Positions 45,440 through 54,926 of a stretch of DNA of 64,000 nt are shown piece by piece. The DNA comes from TMED23 sp964566055 (GTDB lineage Bacteria; Pseudomonadota; Alphaproteobacteria; Rhodospirillales; UBA2165): contig CAZMHI010000005.1 of NCBI GenBank assembly GCA_964566055.1, positions 54,884 through 118,883 on the forward strand, read 5' to 3'. The notes beneath the pieces are model-generated. The model worked only from the letters and a program-made list of their open reading frames with translations, was not told where the DNA came from and did not search any database. Numbering within the stretch: position 1 is the first letter of the stretch; each line of letters begins with the position of its first letter. The position numbers and the translations under genes are program-made.

Positions 45440-46969
45440 TTACATATCCAGCATAATGCGTTGCGGGTCTTCGATGCACTCTTTAATCCGCACCAGCATC
45501 GACACCGCTTCGCGGCCATCAATTATGCGGTGGTCATAGCTATGAGCCAAATACATAATTGGCCGCACTTTAATATCGTCGCCGACGACCCAGGGGCGTT
45601 TGACGATATTATGCATGCCGAGAATGCCAGATTGCGGTGAATTGATAATCGGCGTAGACAACATCGAGCCATAGATACCGCCATTGGTAATGGTAAAGCT
45701 GCCGCCGGTCATTTCTTCGAGCGAGAGTTTACCATCACGGGCGCGCGTGCCGAAATCCTTAATGCCTTTTTCAATATCAGCAAAGCTCATCTGATCGGCA
45801 TCACGCAGCACCGGCACCACAAGGCCCGTAGGCGTGCCGACAGCAACGCCGATGTCGTAGTAGTTTTTATAGACAATCTCATCGCCTTGAATTTCAGCGT
45901 TGACTGCCGGGAATTCCTTAAGCGCAACAATCGCGGCTTTAACAAAATAGCTCATGAAACCAAGGCGTACGCCATGGGTTTTCTCGAACTGATCGCGGTA
46001 TTGAGCGCGGGTTGCCATCACTGCTGACATATCAACTTCATTAAAGGTCGTCAGCATGGCGGCGGTATTTTGGGCATCTTTCAAACGCCCCGCGATGACT
46101 TTGCGGAGCCGGGTCATTTTCACCCGTTCCTCACGCGGTCCTGCCGGCACGGATGGAATTTGATGGCGCGGCGCCCCACTATCTGCGACGGCGGGAGCTG
46201 GCGCAGCAGCTGGGGCGGGAGCGGCTGCCGGAGCGCCGGCCTTTTGATAGGCCAGCACATCGCCTTTGGTCAGGCGGCCATCTTTGCCGGTCGCCGGAAT
46301 CTGCGTTGCGTCATACCCTTCATCTTCGATCAATTTACGCACGGCCGGAGACATCTGCACGCCATCATCGGAAGCCACCGGCGCGGGCGCCTCTGTTGGA
46401 GTTGCCGCAGGAGCCGCCGCCACTGCTCCTGAGCCGCCAATGCGGCCCAGGATCGCACCGACTTCAACTTCACTGCCGACATCGGCGAGAATTTCTGAAA
46501 GCGTACCGGCGGAAGGCGCATTAACCTCCATGGTGACCTTATCGGTTTCAAGTTCAAGCAAGGGCTCATCAGCAGCGACAACGTCACCCACTGATTTAAG
46601 CCAGCTTGCCACCGTGCCTTCGGTCAGGCTTTCCCCCAAAACCGGCACGACAATATCAACCGCTTCACCACCACCGCCACTAGCTGTAGGAGCTGCTGCG
46701 GCAGGCGCGGCTTCGGGTGCAGGCGCAGCTGCACCATCCCCGATGACGCCCAAAAGCGCGCCAACTTCGACCTCAGCGCCGGCTTCGGCGGATATTTCTA
46801 TCAGTGTACCGGCCACCGGCGCATTGACTTCCATGGTAACTTTATCAGTTTCCAATTCGAGGATTGGCTCATCTGCCGCAACTGTATCACCAACTGATTT
46901 CAGCCAGGTTGCGACCGTGCCTTCGGTCAGCGATTCTCCAAGGGTGGGAACTTTAATCTCAGTAGCCAT
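45440..46969 (-). CDS. sucB: Dihydrolipoyllysine succinyltransferase with two lipoyl domains
   Basis: E2 core of the 2-oxoglutarate dehydrogenase complex. The 509-residue protein has two lipoyl domains, at about 1-80 and 104-180, each with the DKVT lipoylation motif. They are separated by an Ala/Pro-rich linker. Then come a subunit-binding domain (SPAVRKLIEDEGYD) and the catalytic domain with the active-site HRIIDG. Most SucB proteins have one lipoyl domain. The two domains here are nearly identical in protein sequence but differ at many synonymous sites. Confidence 0.96.
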   Translation of the reverse strand: MATEIKVPTLGESLTEGTVATWLKSVGDTVAADEPILELETDKVTMEVNAPVAGTLIEISAEAGAEVEVGALLGVIGDGAAAPAPEAAPAAAAPTASGGGGEAVDIVVPVLGESLTEGTVASWLKSVGDVVAADEPLLELETDKVTMEVNAPSAGTLSEILADVGSEVEVGAILGRIGGSGAVAAAPAATPTEAPAPVASDDGVQMSPAVRKLIEDEGYDATQIPATGKDGRLTKGDVLAYQKAGAPAAAPAPAAAPAPAVADSGAPRHQIPSVPAGPREERVKMTRLRKVIAGRLKDAQNTAAMLTTFNEVDMSAVMATRAQYRDQFEKTHGVRLGFMSYFVKAAIVALKEFPAVNAEIQGDEIVYKNYYDIGVAVGTPTGLVVPVLRDADQMSFADIEKGIKDFGTRARDGKLSLEEMTGGSFTITNGGIYGSMLSTPIINSPQSGILGMHNIVKRPWVVGDDIKVRPIMYLAHSYDHRIIDGREAVSMLVRIKECIEDPQRIMLDM

Positions 46970-46985
46970 AATATCCTCAATTCAC

Positions 46986-49922
46986 CTATGATTTTTTGCC
47001 ATGTTGAATTGGCATAAATGGTTGAATTAAATCTTTTGCTTTACCGGTTAGCGCCTGTTCGACCAGCAAAGCCTGTTGTTTGTTGTGAACTTTAAGCGAG
47101 CCTACTGCCGGTGATGCCGAGGCCATACGGCCAACATAAAACACGCGGCGCTTTTGTTTGGCTTTCTTATCCAAGCCTTCAAGAATATAATCGAGGCGGT
47201 CAGCGGCAAAATGCCAGGCTCCCTGATTGGAAGATTCCTCCTGGCACCACACCACGTCAGCATTCGGATATTGCTTAATCTGATTGGTGATACCCATCCG
47301 CGGCCAAGGATACAGCTGCTCCACCCGGACAATCGCGACATCTTTGATGCCTTGTTCGCGCCGTGCTTCCAGCAAATCGTAATAGACTTTGCCTGAACAC
47401 AATACGATGCGCTTTACTTTGTCCTTAGCGGCAAGCTTGTCTACTTCCGGGATAACCCGGCGGAACCGGCTGCCTGGTCCCATTTCCTCCAAGGCAGAAA
47501 CGTTGAGTTTGTGCCGCAGCAGGGATTTCGGCGACATCACGATCAAAGGCTTGCGGTAATTTCGTTTAACCTGGCGGCGCAGGGCGTGGAAAAAATTGGC
47601 CGGCGTGGTGATATTAACAACCTGCATATTGTCTTCAGCGCAAAGCTGCAGATAACGCTCCAACCGGGCTGAGGAGTGTTCGGGGCCTTGGCCCTCCATG
47701 CCGTGCGGTAAAAGCATCACGAGGCCTGACATGCGCAGCCATTTCGACTCACCCGAAGATATAAACTGATCAAATATCACCTGGGCAGTGTTGGCAAAAT
47801 CACCAAATTGTGCTTCCCACAACGTCAACGTGTTCGGCTCGGCCAGGGAATAGCCGTACTCATAGCCGACCACAGCAAATTCCGAGAGTGGGCTATCCAT
47901 AACTTCAAAATGAGCCTGCTCACCGGGCCTGATTTCGCTCAACGGGTAATAGCGGTTTTCATTTTCCTGGTCGACGATGACACAATGCCGGTGAGAAAAG
48001 GTGCCGCGGCCCGAATCCTGACCTGACAAACGCACCGGATGACCTTCGATCATTAGCGAGCCATAGGCCAGAGCTTCAGCCATTGCCCAGTCGAGATCCT
48101 CACCGCTGTCTATCATTTTGGTTTTGGCTTTGAGCTGGCGCAATAATTTACTGTTGACCTTGATGCCTTCCGGCACCCGGGCAAGCGAATGACCAATTTC
48201 TTTTAAGATATCAATTTCAACCGACGTATCATCGTCACGTTTTTCTTCTTCACCCTCGAGCGCTGACAAGCCGTCCCATTTGCCCTCGAGCCAATCTGCT
48301 TTGTTGGATTTATAAGAGCTGGCTGCTTCAAATTCTTTATCGAGATGGGCTTTGAAATCGGTTTCAATTTTTTCTATTTCTTCGAGATTGATAAGCTTTT
48401 CCTTGAGCAATCTTTCGCGGAAAATCTCCCGTGTCGTCGGATGCTTGCCAATGGTATTATACATAATCGGCTGGGTGAACATCGGCTCATCACCTTCATT
48501 GTGGCCATGACGGCGATAACAGAAAATATCGACAACCACATCGCGTTTGAATTTCTGGCGGAACTGAGCAGCCAGATCTGCCACCCGGACGACGGCTTCA
48601 GGGTCATCGCCATTAACATGAAAAATCGGCGCCTGCATACCTTTGGCAACATCGGTCGGATACGGCGTTGAGCGTGAGCTTGAAGGGTTGGTGGTAAAGC
48701 CAATTTGATTATTGACTATCACATGAATAGTGCCACCGGTGCGATAGCCCTTTATTTGTGAAAGATCGAGACTTTCCGGCACAATGCCCTGACCGGCAAA
48801 GGCGGCATCGCCATGCATCAGGAGACCCATAACCTTTTCGCGAGCCTCATCACCGCGCTGGGTCTGTTTGGCGCGCACTTTGCCGAGCACCACCGGATTG
48901 ACACATTCCAAATGCGACGGATTAGCGGTCAGCGATAAATGCATATTACCTTCGGTAAACTCCCGATCAGCTGAGGCACCCAAATGGTACTTCACATCAC
49001 CAGAGCCCTGGACATCTTCCGGGTGGGCTGAATTACCCTGGAACTCCGAGAAAATGGCGACATGAGGTTTACCCATGGTGCGTGCAAGCACGTTCAAACG
49101 GCCTCGGTGCGGCATGCCGATAACAACCTCTTCGACGCCAACATAAGCGGCCGTCCGCAGCATACGCTCCATAAACGGGATCAGACTTTCACCGCCATCC
49201 AGGCCGAAACGCTTGGTGCCGGTATGTTTGGTTTGGAGATAGGTTTCAAAGCCTTCCGCTTCGACCATGTCTTTATAAATCGCCCGCCTGAGTTCCGGCG
49301 AATATTTGGTACGGTAGTCGACCCCTTCTACTTTTTCTTGGATCCAAGCCCGTTCTTCAATCTCCTGGATATGCATATATTCAACGCCGATTGAGCTGCA
49401 ATAGGATTGGCGCATAACTTCTAAAATGTCACCTAGCGTCGCTGTTTCCTTGCCGGCCATACTGGTGAAGGTATCGAGATAAATTTCTTTATCGAGGTCT
49501 TCCTCGGTAAAGCCATAAGTTTTGTAATCAAGCTCCCGGTGATAACCGGCGCCGACGAGACCAAGCGGATCAAACTGGGCATGCAGGTGACCGCGCACCC
49601 GATACGAGCGGATCAAAATACGGGCGCGAATAGAGCGCTGGGCGATTTCGTTAACTTGGGCAGCAGAGGCCGCCGGCGCTGCACCGTTGGATTTCTTAGG
49701 CGTTTCTTCAGGATCGACTGCCCCGATGACACTGGTATTGGAGCGCGCCCAACTGGCGCCATTTATTTCACCTTGGATCGAAATTTTATCATCGGCGAGA
49801 TCGGTAAAAACGGCGGCCCAGCTCTGATCTACCGAATTCGGGTCTTCGAGATACCGGTCATACAATTCAGCAATAAATGCTGCATTAGCACCGGTAAAAA
49901 TTGACTCCGTCGAATCCGCCAT
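46986..49922 (-). CDS. sucA: 2-oxoglutarate dehydrogenase E1 component
   Basis: Thiamine diphosphate enzyme that decarboxylates 2-oxoglutarate and reductively succinylates the lipoyl domain of SucB. The 978-residue protein has GMPHRGRLNVLA and the E-x-x-G-x-VEE-type thiamine site, plus the HVNGDDPEAVVR and GHNEGDEP segments that define the family. It is the largest gene of the operon, between sucD and sucB. Confidence 0.97.
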   Translation of the reverse strand: MADSTESIFTGANAAFIAELYDRYLEDPNSVDQSWAAVFTDLADDKISIQGEINGASWARSNTSVIGAVDPEETPKKSNGAAPAASAAQVNEIAQRSIRARILIRSYRVRGHLHAQFDPLGLVGAGYHRELDYKTYGFTEEDLDKEIYLDTFTSMAGKETATLGDILEVMRQSYCSSIGVEYMHIQEIEERAWIQEKVEGVDYRTKYSPELRRAIYKDMVEAEGFETYLQTKHTGTKRFGLDGGESLIPFMERMLRTAAYVGVEEVVIGMPHRGRLNVLARTMGKPHVAIFSEFQGNSAHPEDVQGSGDVKYHLGASADREFTEGNMHLSLTANPSHLECVNPVVLGKVRAKQTQRGDEAREKVMGLLMHGDAAFAGQGIVPESLDLSQIKGYRTGGTIHVIVNNQIGFTTNPSSSRSTPYPTDVAKGMQAPIFHVNGDDPEAVVRVADLAAQFRQKFKRDVVVDIFCYRRHGHNEGDEPMFTQPIMYNTIGKHPTTREIFRERLLKEKLINLEEIEKIETDFKAHLDKEFEAASSYKSNKADWLEGKWDGLSALEGEEEKRDDDTSVEIDILKEIGHSLARVPEGIKVNSKLLRQLKAKTKMIDSGEDLDWAMAEALAYGSLMIEGHPVRLSGQDSGRGTFSHRHCVIVDQENENRYYPLSEIRPGEQAHFEVMDSPLSEFAVVGYEYGYSLAEPNTLTLWEAQFGDFANTAQVIFDQFISSGESKWLRMSGLVMLLPHGMEGQGPEHSSARLERYLQLCAEDNMQVVNITTPANFFHALRRQVKRNYRKPLIVMSPKSLLRHKLNVSALEEMGPGSRFRRVIPEVDKLAAKDKVKRIVLCSGKVYYDLLEARREQGIKDVAIVRVEQLYPWPRMGITNQIKQYPNADVVWCQEESSNQGAWHFAADRLDYILEGLDKKAKQKRRVFYVGRMASASPAVGSLKVHNKQQALLVEQALTGKAKDLIQPFMPIQHGKKS

Positions 49923-49946
49923 ACCTTACACCTCTATTTGGAAACG

Positions 49947-50822
49947 CTAGCCCTTCATTGCCGCGAGCATGGTGCTGCCCAATTCAGCCGGTGATTCAGT
50001 GACATTAATACCGGCGCTACGTAGTGCTTCCATTTTATCGGCAGCACCGCCTTTACCACCAGCAATGATTGCCCCAGCGTGCCCCATACGGCGTCCGGGA
50101 GGCGCCGTTGCACCGGCAATAAAGCCAACCGTCGGTTTTTTAACCTTGGAAGATTTGATGAATTCAGCAGCTTCTTCTTCCGCCGAGCCGCCAATTTCAC
50201 CGATCATCACAATACCTTCGGTTTCATCATCGCCCAGGAACATTTCCAGGCAATCAATGAAATTGGTACCGTTTACCGGATCACCGCCAATACCGATACA
50301 AGTGGTTTGACCAAGCCCTACGGATGTTGTCTGGCCAACCGCTTCATAAGTGAGCGTACCCGAACGGGATACCACACCGATTTTACCGCGCTGGTGTATA
50401 TGGCCTGGCATAATACCAATCTTGCATTCGCCTGGCGTGATCACACCCGGGCAGTTGGGGCCAACCAAACGCGTGGCCGAGCCTTCCAGCACGCGCTTTA
50501 CTTCGACCATATCCAGCACCGGAATGCCTTCGGTAATGCAAACCACCAAAGGGATTTCGCAATCAACCGCTTCAAGAATGGCTTCGGCGGCAAAGGGCGG
50601 CGGCACATAGATGACAGACGCATTGGCGCCGGTTTTCTCGACCGCATCAGCAACCGTATCAAACACCGGCAGATCAAGATGGGTCGAGCCGCCTTTACCT
50701 GGCGTCACGCCGCCAACCATTTGGGTGCCATAGGCAATCGCCTGCTCTGAATGGAAGGTGCCTTGCGAGCCGGTAAAACCCTGGCAGATAACTTTGGTAT
50801 CTTTATTTACTAGAACAGCCAT
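49947..50822 (-). CDS. sucD: Succinyl-CoA synthetase alpha subunit
   Basis: Forms succinate and ATP or GTP from succinyl-CoA with SucC. The 291-residue protein has QGFTGSQGTFHSEQA (CoA site), the GPNCPGVITPGECKIGIMP segment and GHAGAI with the phospho-His. I took ATG 50822, one base after the sucC stop, and rejected the longer frame that would reach back to 50936. Confidence 0.98.
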   Translation of the reverse strand: MAVLVNKDTKVICQGFTGSQGTFHSEQAIAYGTQMVGGVTPGKGGSTHLDLPVFDTVADAVEKTGANASVIYVPPPFAAEAILEAVDCEIPLVVCITEGIPVLDMVEVKRVLEGSATRLVGPNCPGVITPGECKIGIMPGHIHQRGKIGVVSRSGTLTYEAVGQTTSVGLGQTTCIGIGGDPVNGTNFIDCLEMFLGDDETEGIVMIGEIGGSAEEEAAEFIKSSKVKKPTVGFIAGATAPPGRRMGHAGAIIAGGKGGAADKMEALRSAGINVTESPAELGSTMLAAMKG

Positions 50823-50823
50823 T

Positions 50824-52023
50824 TTACGCGGCCTCCTCAACAGCTTTAACCACTTTTTCAGCGGCATCGGCCAAATCATCACCTGAAATGATCGGTAATC
50901 CGGATTTGGCGAGAATTTCCTTACCAAGATCAACATTAGTGCCTTCGAGGCGCACCACCAACGGCACGTTCAGCGAGACTTCTTTGGCTGCCGCGACAAC
51001 ACCTTCGGCAATCACATCACAACGCATGATGCCGCCAAAGATATTGACCAAGATGCCCTCAACGTTGGAGTCAGAAAGAATGATTTTGAACGCTGTCGTC
51101 ACCCGTTCTTTGGTAGCGCCACCACCAACATCCAAAAAGTTCGCCGGATCACCGCCATGTAGCTTGATGATATCCATGGTCGACATCGCCAGGCCCGCAC
51201 CATTGACCATGCAGCCGATGCTGCCATCCAATTTTATGTAGTTCAGATCGTGGCGTTCGGCTTCGAGCTCCGCCGGGTCCTGTTCATCTTCGTCACGCAT
51301 TTCCTCGACGTCTTTGTGCCGGTAAAGTGCGTTGTCGTCGAAATTCATTTTGGCATCAAGGGCGATCACTTCACCGGCCTTGGTTACGACCAGCGGATTG
51401 ATCTCAACCTGACTGGCATCCATTTCAACAAAGCATTGATACATTGAGAGCAGAAATTTCACGGCCGATTTAATCTGATCGCCTTTAAGCCCAAGCCCGA
51501 ACGCAACTTCGCGGGCGTGGAAGCCTTTCATGCCGGTCGCCGGATCAATATCGATGGTTTGAATTTTTTCCGGCGTTTCAGCCGCTACTTCTTCAATATC
51601 CATGCCACCTTCCGAGCAGGCAATCACGGTGACCCGCGAGGTCGCCCGGTCAATCAGCAGGCTCAGATAGAGTTCACGATCAATGTCACAACCGTCTTCA
51701 ATATAGACGCGCTTAACTTCTTTGCCATCCGGACCCGTTTGGTGAGTAACCAGCGTGGCACCCAGCATTTGATTGGCGGCTTCTTTGACCTCTTCAACGG
51801 ATTTAATCACCCGCACACCGCCGGCCTCTCCGGCTGAGTCTTCTTTGAAGCTGCCTTTACCACGGCCCCCGGCATGGATTTGAGATTTAACCACCCAAAT
51901 CGGTCCGCCTAGATCCTTGGCGACGTTTTCAGCTTCAGCCGCCGTGTATGCAACGCCGCCTTTAAGCACGGCAACGCCATATTTGGACAAAATCTGTTTC
52001 GCTTGATACTCGTGAATATTCAT
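50824..52023 (-). CDS. sucC: Succinyl-CoA synthetase beta subunit
   Basis: Partner of SucD, 399 residues. It opens with MNIHEYQAKQILSKYGV, which forms the ATP-grasp fold, followed by KSQIHAGGRGKGSFKE, NPLVV (metal), and GIMRCDVIAEGVV. Nothing is unusual. It lies between mdh and sucD in the TCA operon. Confidence 0.98.
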   Translation of the reverse strand: MNIHEYQAKQILSKYGVAVLKGGVAYTAAEAENVAKDLGGPIWVVKSQIHAGGRGKGSFKEDSAGEAGGVRVIKSVEEVKEAANQMLGATLVTHQTGPDGKEVKRVYIEDGCDIDRELYLSLLIDRATSRVTVIACSEGGMDIEEVAAETPEKIQTIDIDPATGMKGFHAREVAFGLGLKGDQIKSAVKFLLSMYQCFVEMDASQVEINPLVVTKAGEVIALDAKMNFDDNALYRHKDVEEMRDEDEQDPAELEAERHDLNYIKLDGSIGCMVNGAGLAMSTMDIIKLHGGDPANFLDVGGGATKERVTTAFKIILSDSNVEGILVNIFGGIMRCDVIAEGVVAAAKEVSLNVPLVVRLEGTNVDLGKEILAKSGLPIISGDDLADAAEKVVKAVEEAA

Positions 52024-52085
52024 AAGCCTCTAGCCCTTAAGTTTGCGCAGAGTCTCAACTCGAGTGAGACTCTGCAGATTTAAAC

Positions 52086-53153
52086 CTACTTCTTTTTAGC
52101 CCGGCGTTTTGCCTTTGCTTTAGCCGGCGCCTTCTTTTTGGCTTTCTTTTTGGCTGCCGGTTTAGCTGCTTTCGCCGCCGCCCGTTTTTCTGCAGCCGCT
52201 TTTTTCAGCAGTTTCTCACTTTCGCCGACCAGTTTTTTAACTGCCCGAACCGATGCGTTGAACTCTTTCTTTTCACCGGCATCAAGTTTGACTTCAACGA
52301 TCTTCTCAACACCTTTGGCGCCGATCACCACTGGCACACCAACATAAAGACCTTTAACGCCGTATTGGCCTTTCAAATAAGCGGCACACGGCAACACGCG
52401 TTTTTTATCTTTGAGGTAAGAATCAGCCATTTGGATTGCCGAGCTAGCCGGCGCATAATAAGCCGAACCGGTTTTCAGCAAGCCAACGATTTCTGCGCCG
52501 CCATCACGAGTGCGCTGGACAATTTCGTCCAATTTTTTTTGGGTGATCCATTTCATTTTAACCAGATCGGTGAGCGGGATACCGGCAACGGTGGAATAGC
52601 GCACCGAGGGCACCATACTGTCACCATGACCGCCCAAGACAAAGGCTGTGACATCTTCAACAGACACCTTCATTTCCTCGGCCAGGAAATAGCGAAAGCG
52701 GGCTGAATCCAAGACGCCTGCCATGCCAACAACTTTATTGTGCGGCAGGCCACAGGCATCGCGCAAAACACCGACCATAACATCGAGCGGGTTGGTAATA
52801 CAGATGACAAAGGCGTTCGGGCAGTTTTGCTTAATGCCTTCGCCGACAGATTGCATCACACTGGTATTGATGCCGATCAGATCGTCACGGCTCATGCCGG
52901 GTTTACGGGCAACGCCCGCAGTTACAATGACGACGTCAGCACCTTTAATCGCGCCATAGCCATTAGCGCCGACCATTTTTGCATCAAAACCTTCAACCGG
53001 CGAACTTTCCGCCAAATCCAATGATTTACCTTGGGGAATTCCTTTGACGATGTCGAACATAACAACATCACCCAATTCTTTTAAACCAGCCAAATGAGCC
53101 AGCGTTCCGCCGATATTACCAGCACCAACAAGCGCAATCTTGTTTCTTGCCAT
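52086..53153 (-). CDS. mdh: Malate dehydrogenase with a Lys/Ala-rich C-terminal tail
   Basis: NAD-dependent malate dehydrogenase of the LDH-like type. The NAD motif GAGNIGGTLAHLA lies near the start, and the substrate loop and catalytic region is typical (GGHGDSMVPSVRYSTVAGIPL contains the active His). The family body is about 315-320 residues, but this protein has 355: residues 317-355 form a tail with 17 Lys, 3 Arg and 16 Ala of 39. I chose ATG 53153 because it starts the conserved ARNKIALVGAGN. The tail is in frame and clearly translated as part of the same ORF; its role is unknown. Confidence 0.96.
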   Translation of the reverse strand: MARNKIALVGAGNIGGTLAHLAGLKELGDVVMFDIVKGIPQGKSLDLAESSPVEGFDAKMVGANGYGAIKGADVVIVTAGVARKPGMSRDDLIGINTSVMQSVGEGIKQNCPNAFVICITNPLDVMVGVLRDACGLPHNKVVGMAGVLDSARFRYFLAEEMKVSVEDVTAFVLGGHGDSMVPSVRYSTVAGIPLTDLVKMKWITQKKLDEIVQRTRDGGAEIVGLLKTGSAYYAPASSAIQMADSYLKDKKRVLPCAAYLKGQYGVKGLYVGVPVVIGAKGVEKIVEVKLDAGEKKEFNASVRAVKKLVGESEKLLKKAAAEKRAAAKAAKPAAKKKAKKKAPAKAKAKRRAKKK

Positions 53154-53491
53154 AAACCTTTTTCCTCTCTTAACGGTTTGCTTTAGGCCGTTCAGCCGCA
53201 ACCGCTTTATATGCGTCAATTTCGCCCATTATTGAGCGCTTTAATATGTCCCGGCTACGTAGCGCAAAATGGGTTTAAGAGCAAGACCTAGAACCCCGAT
53301 GAGACCCCCTAACTCCTTTTAGACATTGAAGAAATTAAGCCACCGGATTGAACCCGTCCGACCGTCGTCCCGCACCTAACCACAAACAGGCGAGGAAAGC
53401 CACTACGTCACACCCATATGTTCAGATGTTAATAAAATTGTTAAATTTCAATAGGTAAGTCGTAAAAAAGGAAATGTGGCAGATTTCAGAA
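53154..53491. other. Intergenic gap between mdh and the endonuclease-like gene
   Basis: This 338-base stretch should hold the mdh-suc promoter. The half next to mdh has moderate GC and no strong boxes that I could place. The half next to the endonuclease gene is AT-rich. I see no ORF, strong hairpin or repeat. Confidence 0.45.
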
Positions 53492-53944
53492 CTAAGGGGC
53501 GATGCCAACCAGCACTAGCGGGACTGCTGGCACTCCTCTACCCTCTCTAATTAGATTGTATAATTCACCTTCGTAGTAGGATACTCCAGAAGACATTTCA
53601 GATTGGAGTTCTTTCATCGGCAGTATCTCGACCCCAACATCAATTAAATCACCAACATAAAAAGCCAGATGTTTTACGAATAAATTGGCATCTTTGGTGA
53701 CCCAATAGGAAGTTCTACTCTCACCCCATTTTCGTTTCTCAAATTGAAGTTTAAATTCTGAATTCATATCCTTGGGTGAATAAAGAATTTTACCTTTGAT
53801 TCTTTTTTCTTTTGAAACTTTTGTGCGACATTTCTCGGCATCTATTGTGCGCACCACTTTTTCTATTTCTCCCCATAATTTGGGTTTGTGATATTGAATA
53901 ATTTCAAACCCGTTCAAATGCGAATAGTATTCTACAATCCGCAT
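53492..53944 (-). pseudogene. BstYI-like type II restriction endonuclease with its catalytic core deleted
   Basis: A 150-residue protein. Both ends resemble the RGATCY-cutting endonuclease BstYI as I remember it (about 203 residues): N-terminal RIVEYYSHLNGFE and KGKILYSPKDMN, and C-terminal VGVEILPMKELQSEMSSG and GRGVPAVPLVLVGIAP. Between TKDAN and LFVKHLAFYV about 50 residues appear to be missing. That part would hold the D and E-x-Q catalytic residues of the BglII/BstYI fold. The frame is intact across the joint, so an in-frame deletion is the likely event. The gene abuts the methyltransferase stop. Base use is AT-rich. A small intact relative of different function is the alternative. Confidence 0.7.
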
Positions 53945-54808
53945 TTAATGGCCGCCTTTAGGGAGGCTTGGATCATAAACAGGTTTCCCCATTGGACGAG
54001 TCCGAAGTTCACCCGAATTTAACTGACTAACTCTTTCTTCTGCGATTTGAACGTAGTCTTTATCAATATCACACCCGTATCCAAACCGATCATGTTTGAG
54101 AGCTCCAACGATTGAACTTCCAACACCCATGTAAGGATCTAACACAATATCATCAGGCTCAGTTAACGAGAGAACCAGTCGTTCAACTAGTTCAACTGGG
54201 AATTGACAGGGATGGATAGTTTTTTCAATGTGATTAGATTTTACGTTTGGAAATATCCACACATCCCCAGGATTTTTCCCAAGAGGGTTACCAGACAATT
54301 TTCCTTTGTTCGGTCCTTTATAATGTTTTTTTTGCGGATATTTAGATGGCACCCTCACCGGATCCAAATCAAACGTATAATCGTCAGATTTTGTAAACCA
54401 CAATATCGTTTCGTGTCTGCCGGGTAATCTATTTTTACAGTGCAAGCCGTGTTCAAAGTGCCAAATTATTCTATTTCTTAATTTGAGTCTGTGGTCTTTG
54501 AATACATGATAAAGGATTATATCCAGAGGGAAGACCTCGCCTTTATCAACATGATTCCCAACCTGCCAACAAATTGATCCTTTGGGATGCAGAACTCTGA
54601 TGCATTCCGATATAACACGCATTTGGCTTTCAATATAATTTTCCAAACTTGTGCGTTTTTCGTATTCTTTTCCAATATTATACGGTGGCGAGGTCACTAC
54701 CAATTTGACGGAATCGCTTGGTATATTTTCCATATATTCTAGGTTGTCCATGCAAGCCATGTTTGCGGCTTGGCTCTTTTCTAGTCGTATCACTCTATGA
54801 TGGTTCAT
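53945..54808 (-). CDS. Beta-class DNA methyltransferase, probably N4-cytosine
   Basis: A 287-residue site-specific DNA methyltransferase. The catalytic motif TSPPYN (about residues 39-44) lies near the N-terminus, and the SAM motif DPYMGVGSS lies near the C-terminus, the order of the beta class. The SPPY form is typical of N4-cytosine enzymes, and M.BglII and relatives use m4C. If the neighbour is a BstYI relative, the target would be RGATCY-like; that is inference. It is AT-rich, unlike the flanking TCA genes, which suggests acquisition. The protein looks intact, so the genome would carry methylation without a working partner endonuclease. Confidence 0.88.
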   Translation of the reverse strand: MNHHRVIRLEKSQAANMACMDNLEYMENIPSDSVKLVVTSPPYNIGKEYEKRTSLENYIESQMRVISECIRVLHPKGSICWQVGNHVDKGEVFPLDIILYHVFKDHRLKLRNRIIWHFEHGLHCKNRLPGRHETILWFTKSDDYTFDLDPVRVPSKYPQKKHYKGPNKGKLSGNPLGKNPGDVWIFPNVKSNHIEKTIHPCQFPVELVERLVLSLTEPDDIVLDPYMGVGSSIVGALKHDRFGYGCDIDKDYVQIAEERVSQLNSGELRTRPMGKPVYDPSLPKGGH

Positions 54809-54926
54809 AAGCTATCTACCAATTATTAGAACAAACAAAGAACATTATAAACGTGCTCAGGTCAATAATTCAACCAACTACATCTAGTAGTCAAGAGTTA
54901 CTTATCCACATGATATTGCAAATTAG

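Noticed and set aside
49947..50936. A longer sucD frame starting at 50936
   Set aside because: It would overlap the end of sucC, and the family N-terminus begins at ATG 50822.
52086..53219. A longer mdh frame starting at 53219
   Set aside because: The conserved NAD-binding start begins at ATG 53153; the added residues do not look like the family.
53330..53375. A TPsiC-arm-like piece on the minus strand (GGTTCAATCC) suggesting a tRNA
   Set aside because: No matching acceptor stem, D-arm or anticodon arm could be found around it.
54902..54910. An exact DnaA box (TTATCCACA) in the gap near zapE
   Set aside because: It is single and has no T-rich tract or further boxes, so it is probably chance.
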